This document shows, one piece after another, positions 58,901-64,000 of a stretch of DNA of 64,000 nucleotides (within the stretch, counting starts at the first letter, position 1; every line of letters starts with the position of its first letter). The translations under genes were made by a program, and so were the position numbers. The DNA is from Lepidurus packardi (Eukaryota > Arthropoda > Branchiopoda > Notostraca > Triopsidae): NCBI GenBank assembly GCA_023053545.1, contig JAKZAN010000005.1, forward strand, positions 10,850,001 through 10,914,000. Direction: 5' to 3'. Under the pieces are notes generated by a model. The model did no database searches. It was not told where the DNA came from and saw only the letters and a program-made list of their open reading frames with translations.

Positions 58901-60220
58901 GCCCCTCCCCAAATGCTTGCAAACCTTTGGTTGGTAACAACCACATTCTCATACCTCCGAGGCAGATCTTTCAACGCATTAAACATGTAATTTTGTCGAG
59001 CATCAATATGCAAATAGTAGTAGTGCTGCGGCCGATAAATGGCTTTCAACAACCGCTTTACTTGCCGCACTGACCGGCCGTTCAAACTGAGCAGGAAAAC
59101 GACCTTCGTGGAAGAATTAGGGTTTATAGGTGACTCATCTTCGTTAATAGGCAACGAGTCACTGAGATCCACCCCCGTTTCGTACAATTGCAACGTAAAA
59201 TTCCCTCCACAGGTCAATTTTTGCTCTTTAGGACATGGCATTTTACACGCTTGGTCCTCTAAGGGTTTGTGTAACGTTAAATTGGCTTTTCCGCAGTAAC
59301 ATTCTTTCCTGAAAGTAAAAAAAATAAATATTCCAAAAATCAAAAAAATAGATTCAAAACATAATCAAAAATAGATTCTAAAATAGATTCAAAATGGAAT
59401 CAAAAATAGATTCTAAATTATATTCACAATATAATCAAAAATAGATTGAAAATGTCTTTAAGCTGTGAAAAAGACGACAATGTACCCATATTCGACGCCA
59501 GCTAATGGATATGCACTTTGCGTGCAAACTTCTATGCATTTTTGGGGCGAATTATCTTCTAGCTTTACGACATGGTTCTTTAGGAGCCTTTTTCTGGAAT
59601 CGTCTGGATAACAACCCAGAAACTGACCCACTTGTGATCCTATACATATTAACAAAAATATTAACTTAAATATTAACTTAAATTGGAGGAGGCTTCGAGC
59701 TAATTTACCTTTCCGGAAGCAGTAGTTTGGTAATACGAGAGGGAAAAGAGTCTTGTCTTGGAGCAAACAAGCAACTCGGGTGATTTCTTGCTGGCATAAT
59801 GGAGTCTGGGCGCGTTTCAGAGCTGCCAATGCAGTTCTGCCAGTGACTGTGCATTTCGAGTCGGGTTTTTCGTTCGCTAGATCGTTTTTTTGGCGTTGAA
59901 TCACAACAGGAACCTAAAAAGAACGACTGAAGTGGAAAGATTGCAGAGATTTGGGTAAACTAATGTTTACTTACCGGTGAAGGGTGGACTGGTACGGATT
60001 TGGCAGCTTGTTGCTGTTCTACATCGTAGAAGAAGGAAAATGCTAGAAAAGCTTGCACAGCAAGCACGAATGCAGTAAGTACCAACAGGGTTTTCGCCCT
60101 GGAACGGGCTGAGGCCGTGGAACAGTGTAAAACGCGCGAAATAGCCATGTGCAGACGTGGCGATGTTCCGTGTCCGGGACATAAAGGGTTAAATGCGACA
60201 GTACCGGTACTCTTTACCAT
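55945..60220 (-). CDS. XYLT: Peptide O-xylosyltransferase, type II Golgi enzyme, about 10 exons
   Basis: Transfers xylose to Ser of proteoglycan cores, the first step of heparan/chondroitin sulfate assembly. The N terminus ([20 protein letters not shown] from 60148, or an in-frame ATG at 60220) is followed by a single membrane anchor [18 protein letters not shown]. Next comes the stem, then a WSC domain ([16 protein letters not shown] and [12 protein letters not shown]). The GT14 catalytic core is spread over exons at about 59308-58800, 58263-57808, 57315-57089, 56996-56800, 56758-56532, 56347-56110 and 56027-55945. Motifs include [55 protein letters not shown] and [14 protein letters not shown]. 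The C terminus [12 protein letters not shown] is the family ending. Introns hold a MITE and a tandem duplication. Coding sequence appears intact. Confidence 0.93.
57355..57690. mobile_element. MITE-like element, family A (copy 2), with minisatellite core
   Basis: The right end (TTTGTCGAGTCGTCCTTGTG, then TCGCGTCGCCTAACAC) matches the right end of the element at 14032-14332. The left part is a GC-rich array of CACAAGGACGCC / CAGAAGGACGCC units with an irregular period of about 21 or 42 bp (57390-57510). Inside is a perfect palindrome with 12-bp arms, TACGTCACAAGG (57564-57575) and CCTTGTGACGTA (57595-57606). It lies within an xylosyltransferase intron. No coding capacity. Confidence 0.65.
58262..58795. 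repeat. Tandem duplication of an AT-rich segment in XYLT intron
   Basis: Two collinear units, about 58262-58540 and 58545-58795. Each runs CCAAAATCAACTACTTTTTC, then AAGAACATCAACAACA, ATTCTAGAAAAGAAAAA, GATGTTTA.AGAAGA, a poly-A-rich middle with ACATACCAAGTA, and AAAGGTTAACCTAAAAAT.GA ending TATAGCTCAAAGTTG. Near-identical, so recent. Confidence 0.85.
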
Positions 60221-60569
60221 CCGAAATTCTGTTAAATACTAGCTCGAATTGTTCTTGTTCATGTTTCTACACGCCTACTTCCGCTACAATTCTTTATCAA
60301 CACATTTTTGCCGCTAAATAACAAGATAACAAACACAACACTGTAACGTGTCAAATGTAAACCCGGCAAATATCGATTACTTTAAATTGTATCGAAGTTT
60401 ATATCGTATCTTCAGCGCGAAATCAAATTATTAGAGGTTTATTTATTATAAAATGAAAGGAAATCGGATTAAAAAACTATAAAATAGCATGTAAACTTTA
60501 GTCTTTATGTCAGAGCATACAAAAATATATTCAAGGTTAGATATGAGTGAAACTAAAAGAGACGCTGAT

Positions 60570-62020
60570 TCACAAGGTCCAGTCGATGGGCTTCTTCCCG
60601 TTTTTCTCCAGAATCTCGTTACATTTGGAAAAATGCTTGCAACCATAAAAACCTCGATGTACAGAAAGAGGGGAAGGATGGACTGTGTTAAGCAAGAAAT
60701 GCTTCTTCTACACTCACATGTCACAAGAAAAATTGTAGCACTACTGAAGAATGATTTTTACAACTCTTTACCTTGTCAACTACGGCAGCTTTCTTTTGAG
60801 CGTAAGCTCCCCATAATAGGAAAACAACTCCGTCTAAATTGTCGCTAAGCCACTTCATGACCGCGTCTGTCAATTGTTCCCAGCCTTTATCTTTATGCGA
60901 ATTCGCTTCGTGGGCTCTTACGGTCAAGCATGCGTTCAAGAGCAACACACCTGAAATGAATCACAATATTTACAAACAATTTCCATTTTTAAAAAATAAA
61001 AATAAATTTTCAAAGCTATAGCACGCATGAAACGAAAAATCATAGGTCACTGAACAAATTTGTACACAATGTTCTGGACAAAAAGTAAAAGGGAATTAAA
61101 GGATTAGTCATTGTTTTTCCACCTTGATTAGCCCAATTACTCAAATTGCCATGATTAGGGGTCTGGAAGTTGGGGATATCGTTCTTCAATTCCTTAAATA
61201 TGTTGACAAGACTAGGCGGGGGAGGAACTCCATGTTGTACGCTAAAGCACAAGCCTAGGACGACATAATAAAAAAAAAAAAAAAAAAAAAAAAAACTTTA
61301 ATAATTATAACATTAATTTGGCTTGTTTCTAAGCGGCGGAAGGGTTAATTTTACCATGAGCTTGTCCTACATTATGATACGGGTCTTGGCCCAGAATAAC
61401 CACTTTTACATCATGGATAGGTGAGCATTTAGTCCAACTCCAGACATGCTCTTCAGGTGGGAAGACTGCATACTTGCTCCTCTCGGTCACAACAAAATTA
61501 CTGAGCTGAGAAAAAATAAAGAAGAAAAATTAGGACAACTAATAAGTTACCAACAAAATGTACCTTTTCGAAGTAAGCCTTTTTAAATTCTGGATTCAGG
61601 GCAACAAACCAAGATTCTCCGATTGATGGATGCAAAACAGGCGTTTTCTTTGATTGGAGTTTGATCTGAGCTTGAAGTTGGTTGGTTAAAATACGGCGTT
61701 TGGCTTCTGGTGGGAGTTCAATTGATGGCGAGACATTATCGCTTCCATTTGGCAATTCCGAAAACTAACATTTGAAAGTATTAAAGATGATAAGGTTAAA
61801 GAAAAATGTCTTATTAAATGTTACACAATTCTCACAGTTTTAAAATTACAGCAGAATGGATCTACAAAATTGGGTACAGCGGTATATATACCTCCGAAAC
61901 TGACTTAGATGTGCTAATATTTAGGCTCAAGACTTGTTCTGTTGTTTTTGCATCACTTAAAGTTCTCTTTACACCTTGCAAGGGCTTGAAGAATGTTTTT
62001 AGAGTCTGTTGAGCGGGCAT
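60570..62020 (-). CDS. UNG: Uracil-DNA glycosylase (UNG), about 6 exons
   Basis: Family-1 enzyme that excises uracil from DNA to start base excision repair. Exon 1 (from 62020) begins [14 protein letters not shown], with a PCNA-interacting motif QxxLxxFF like nuclear UNG2. The RPA-binding-like helix [17 protein letters not shown] follows. Catalytic motifs: [20 protein letters not shown] (water-activating Asp), the Pro-rich loop [51 protein letters not shown], and the Leu-intercalation loop [19 protein letters not shown] in the last exon, ending GKKPIDWTL. The last exon starts at TGTAG|AAGAAGCATTTC. Length is about 300 aa. Complete. Confidence 0.95.
61270..61295. repeat. A(26) homopolymer in UNG intron
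   Basis: Uninterrupted run of A on the plus strand next to a UNG exon, so a T-run in the transcribed sense. It may serve in part as a polypyrimidine tract. Length is likely polymorphic or assembly-sensitive. Confidence 0.9.
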
Positions 62021-62691
62021 TTTCGGTTATTTTGGCTCTTCTTCAGAATCCCACATGGGTTTTCGCGGTCTTCTTTCACGGTAAACAACGAATTACAAAG
62101 CCGCGATCCAGCCTGCCGAGCCCGGCGGCGAACCTGAACCGCGACGGATAACATTTCGGAACTTCCTTTTTTCGGATCTTGTGTCACTATCGTTCATTCG
62201 TAAATTCTCCTCGTTCAGTTCCGTTCCGTTCAAATTCTGTAAAGTTTACGGAAAAACTAGTTCCTGATCGGAAGATCACTAAAGGTCTATTTTTTGGAGA
62301 GCGCGAGCAAATCTTTTTTTTAATTTTGAGCAAATGAGCGATTCGCTCGCGAAAATATGTGACAAGCGAAAAAGTGAGTGAGCTCGAAAAAAAAAAGAGT
62401 GATCTGCAGCTCTGAGTACCAGTAATAATAAGTTAGGGCCAAATCAGGTGGGTTGGGATGGCTTGGTTTTAACGATAAATTTCCAAAATTTACCAAAAAA
62501 TCGGTTAGATCCCTGCGACTTTCGGTCTAACACCGTTTAGTTCAGTTCAGCTAAAATGAACTGAACCGAACGGAACCTTTTTTGAAGTTCATAATCGGCG
62601 ACGAATAGCAGTCCGGTTTGCGAACCGCGAAAAGTCATAACAAATCCCTTCGAAATTCGTATAAACAAAAACACCCAAGAATTCCTTTAAA
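62021..62691. other. Divergent promoter region of UNG and LAMTOR2
   Basis: 671 bp between opposing start codons. It contains GTTCAGTTCCGTTCCGTTC (62213-62231) and a roughly inverted GAACTGAACCGAACGGAACC (62557-62576), plus a local palindrome GTTCAGTT..AACTGAAC, hinting at a small TIR relic. GAGCG-ATT-CGCTC at 62337-62349 is another short hairpin. Confidence 0.45.
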
Positions 62692-63181
62692 ATGCTAAAA
62701 CCGAAGGTCTTAACCCAGGTTCTCTCCCAGGCCAATACAGGAGGTGTCCAGAGTACTTTGTAAGTCTTAAAAAACCCTTAATTACCCAATTAATTTTGTT
62801 TTTATTTACATTTAGGTTGCTTAACAGCGAAGGGGCGTTATTGGCTTACAGCGGATATGGCGATAAAGATGCTCGTGTTACGGCTGCTATAGCTAGCAAT
62901 ATATGGTCTGCCTACTCCAAAAATGGGCGTATTGCCTTCAACGAAGACAAACTAGAAACGATTCTCATCGAATGCATGGTCTAAAACGTTGCTATGAACA
63001 AAATTGAACCCAAATCAACTTGTTCGTTTTCTAGGAAGGGAAAGTCGCCATAACGCAAGTGGCAAATCTTTTGCTATGCCTGTACGCGCAGGAAAACGTG
63101 GGATTTGGACTGCTGAACGCTAAAGCTCGAGCGTTAGCTGAATATTTGGAAGGTCCTCTTCGACAAGTGGCAACTGCTTGA
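62692..63181 (+). CDS. LAMTOR2: LAMTOR2 (p14, Ragulator subunit), 3 exons
   Basis: Roadblock-fold subunit of Ragulator, which anchors Rag GTPases and mTORC1 on lysosomes. Exons 62692-62759, 62816-62978 and 63035-63181 sum to 125 aa, the family length. [79 protein letters not shown] and [15 protein letters not shown] are near-identical to the vertebrate protein. The second intron begins GTCTAA, a weak donor, but the junction is fixed by conservation (ECM-EGKVAIT). A poly(A) signal follows 36 bp after the stop. Confidence 0.97.
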
Positions 63182-63217
63182 AAAAGATCTGTGATATTTG
63201 CTTCTTTCCTCAATTAT

Positions 63218-63223
63218 AATAAA
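63218..63223 (+). terminator. Poly(A) signal of LAMTOR2
   Basis: AATAAA begins 37 nt after the LAMTOR2 stop, followed by T-rich sequence. It implies a very short 3' UTR. Confidence 0.6.
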
Positions 63224-63789
63224 CTTTCTTAATCCCAACTGCTAAAAAATTATATAAATTGTCAGTACATTACTGCACCCAAAAAAATAGCCGAAATACA
63301 GAAAAAAAAACACAACACCGAACAATCCAAACAACTGACTACGAAACTGTAAAATCTTAGAAAACTCTTCCAACTAATGCCTTTTCACAGGCCACAAATT
63401 TGAGAACTCGATGATCTAGACTGTTATCGTACCATATGATTAGAAAGAACATGTAAAGGAGACGGCAGCAAGAGCAGGCTAGGCCCAGATATTCTAAGTT
63501 AGAAAATGTTCCCTTAAAGAGGAAAAAAGGGAAAAATAAGTCTTTTCTTCTAAATGCATGAAGGCAAGTCTCAAGAATCCATAGAAGAAAAAAAAAACGG
63601 TACACAAATTGCATCAGAGGCGAGGCATGGGAAAATAGAGGCAGATAAGTCTTAGTTTTTTTCAGCTTTTCGATCCCCCGGATCCCCAAATTGTCCAAAA
63701 CCATCGGTTTTGCTACAAATTGTGCGCTTATCACCTACATGGCTTGGTTTTGTTCATGTACCATCTGTTAGTGTTAAGAATCGAGATGT
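63224..63789. other. Probable 3' UTR of the partial gene at the window end
   Basis: On the minus strand this follows the stop at 63790. An open minus-strand frame here (to 63357) is Phe/Leu-rich and unconserved, so I treat it as noncoding. Confidence 0.4.
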
Positions 63790-64000
63790 TCACATCCTCG
63801 AACCTTTCTGTTGTAACACTTTCGCCTTTTCGGATGGTTCCATCTCTCTTTCAGAGTGAGAGCTCGAACTCCCACATTCCCTCGATACGACGCAAAGGAA
63901 CTCCGCATGGTCGTTATTACCATAGGTATACTGCGATCCGATATTTACAAGCTAAATAATAAAGAGAAATTAACTTACGTTTTCAGTTTGAGTAAGAAGA
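63790..64000 (-). CDS. Last exons of an unrecognised gene (cut by window edge)
   Basis: A minus-strand donor GTAAGT (63978-63973) closes an exon that runs off the window. A 19-21-bp mini-intron to TTTAG (63952) would be too short, so the intron boundaries here are uncertain, yet the frame stays open across the join: LLTQTEN, then [20 protein letters not shown] and [20 protein letters not shown] to a stop at 63790. The C-terminal peptide is Ser/Glu-rich and unfamiliar. Another reading is that the terminal exon starts elsewhere and this is 3' UTR. Confidence 0.3.

Noticed and set aside
60601-60640. Frameshift in the last UNG exon
   Set aside because: A recount of the run (five A on plus) restores KHFSKCNEI in frame; the apparent shift was a reading error.

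Overview
Eukaryotic, animal nuclear DNA. The window is AT-rich and gene-dense, with short GT-AG introns (mostly 50-150 bp). Gene content points to a protostome invertebrate, probably a compact-genome arthropod or relative. The evidence is a Repo-type glial homeobox gene, DRE (TATCGATA) motifs and a TCAGTT initiator. A uracil-DNA glycosylase argues against a holometabolous insect, because that lineage lost UNG. The species cannot be named from the sequence. All gene models come from manual splicing of conserved reading frames. For the adhesion GPCR, PAN-like gene, UFSP1, INTS15, repo, SLP-76-like adaptor, DRG1, HGS, second BRI3, Rac1, NTMT1, cathepsin and LAMTOR2 the exon phases were checked to close in frame.

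Layout. 0-5.7 kb: adhesion GPCR (-) and the purine enzyme PPAT (-). 5.7-9.1 kb: a gene-poor stretch with two perfect CRE palindromes and a diverged repeat. 9.1-10.3 kb: a secreted PAN-like orphan (+). 11.2-13.9 kb: the UFM1 protease UFSP1 (+) converging on Integrator subunit INTS15 (-) with 11 bp between stop codons. 14-17.2 kb: a MITE, a homeodomain-site cluster, a hairpin, a core promoter and repo (+). 17.9-24.7 kb: a SAM/Pro-Tyr/SH2 adaptor of the SLP-76/BLNK family (-) whose introns hold several DNA transposons and a candidate alternative first exon. 25.2-26.7 kb: a broken tandem copy of the adaptor 5' half, with a probable solo LTR. 27.1-35.8 kb: ecdysoneless (-) with one intron of about 6 kb full of repeats. 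36.6-45.1 kb: BRI3 (-), DRG1 (+), HGS/Hrs (+) and a second BRI3 (+). 45.8-47.0 kb: a decayed secreted Thr/Ser-rich gene. 47.8-50.4 kb: Rac1 (+) and ATP synthase subunit f (-). 50.4-52.9 kb: a repeat field with a tRNA-derived SINE. 52.9-55.7 kb: the N-terminal methyltransferase NTMT1 (+) and a papain-family cathepsin (+). 55.9-60.2 kb: peptide O-xylosyltransferase (-). 60.6-63.2 kb: UNG (-) and LAMTOR2 (+). The window ends in the last exons of an unrecognised gene (-).

There is no operon logic. Most genes are conserved housekeeping or signalling genes packed head-to-head or tail-to-tail. The more unusual material is the adaptor locus (SLP-76-like protein, partial tandem duplicate, possible internal promoter) and at least five families of short inverted-repeat transposons, one with a perfect 8-bp target-site duplication. 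I saw no coherent undescribed multi-gene system. The best candidates for novelty are the adaptor's alternative exon, the decayed mucin-like gene, the PAN-like orphan and the MITE families.
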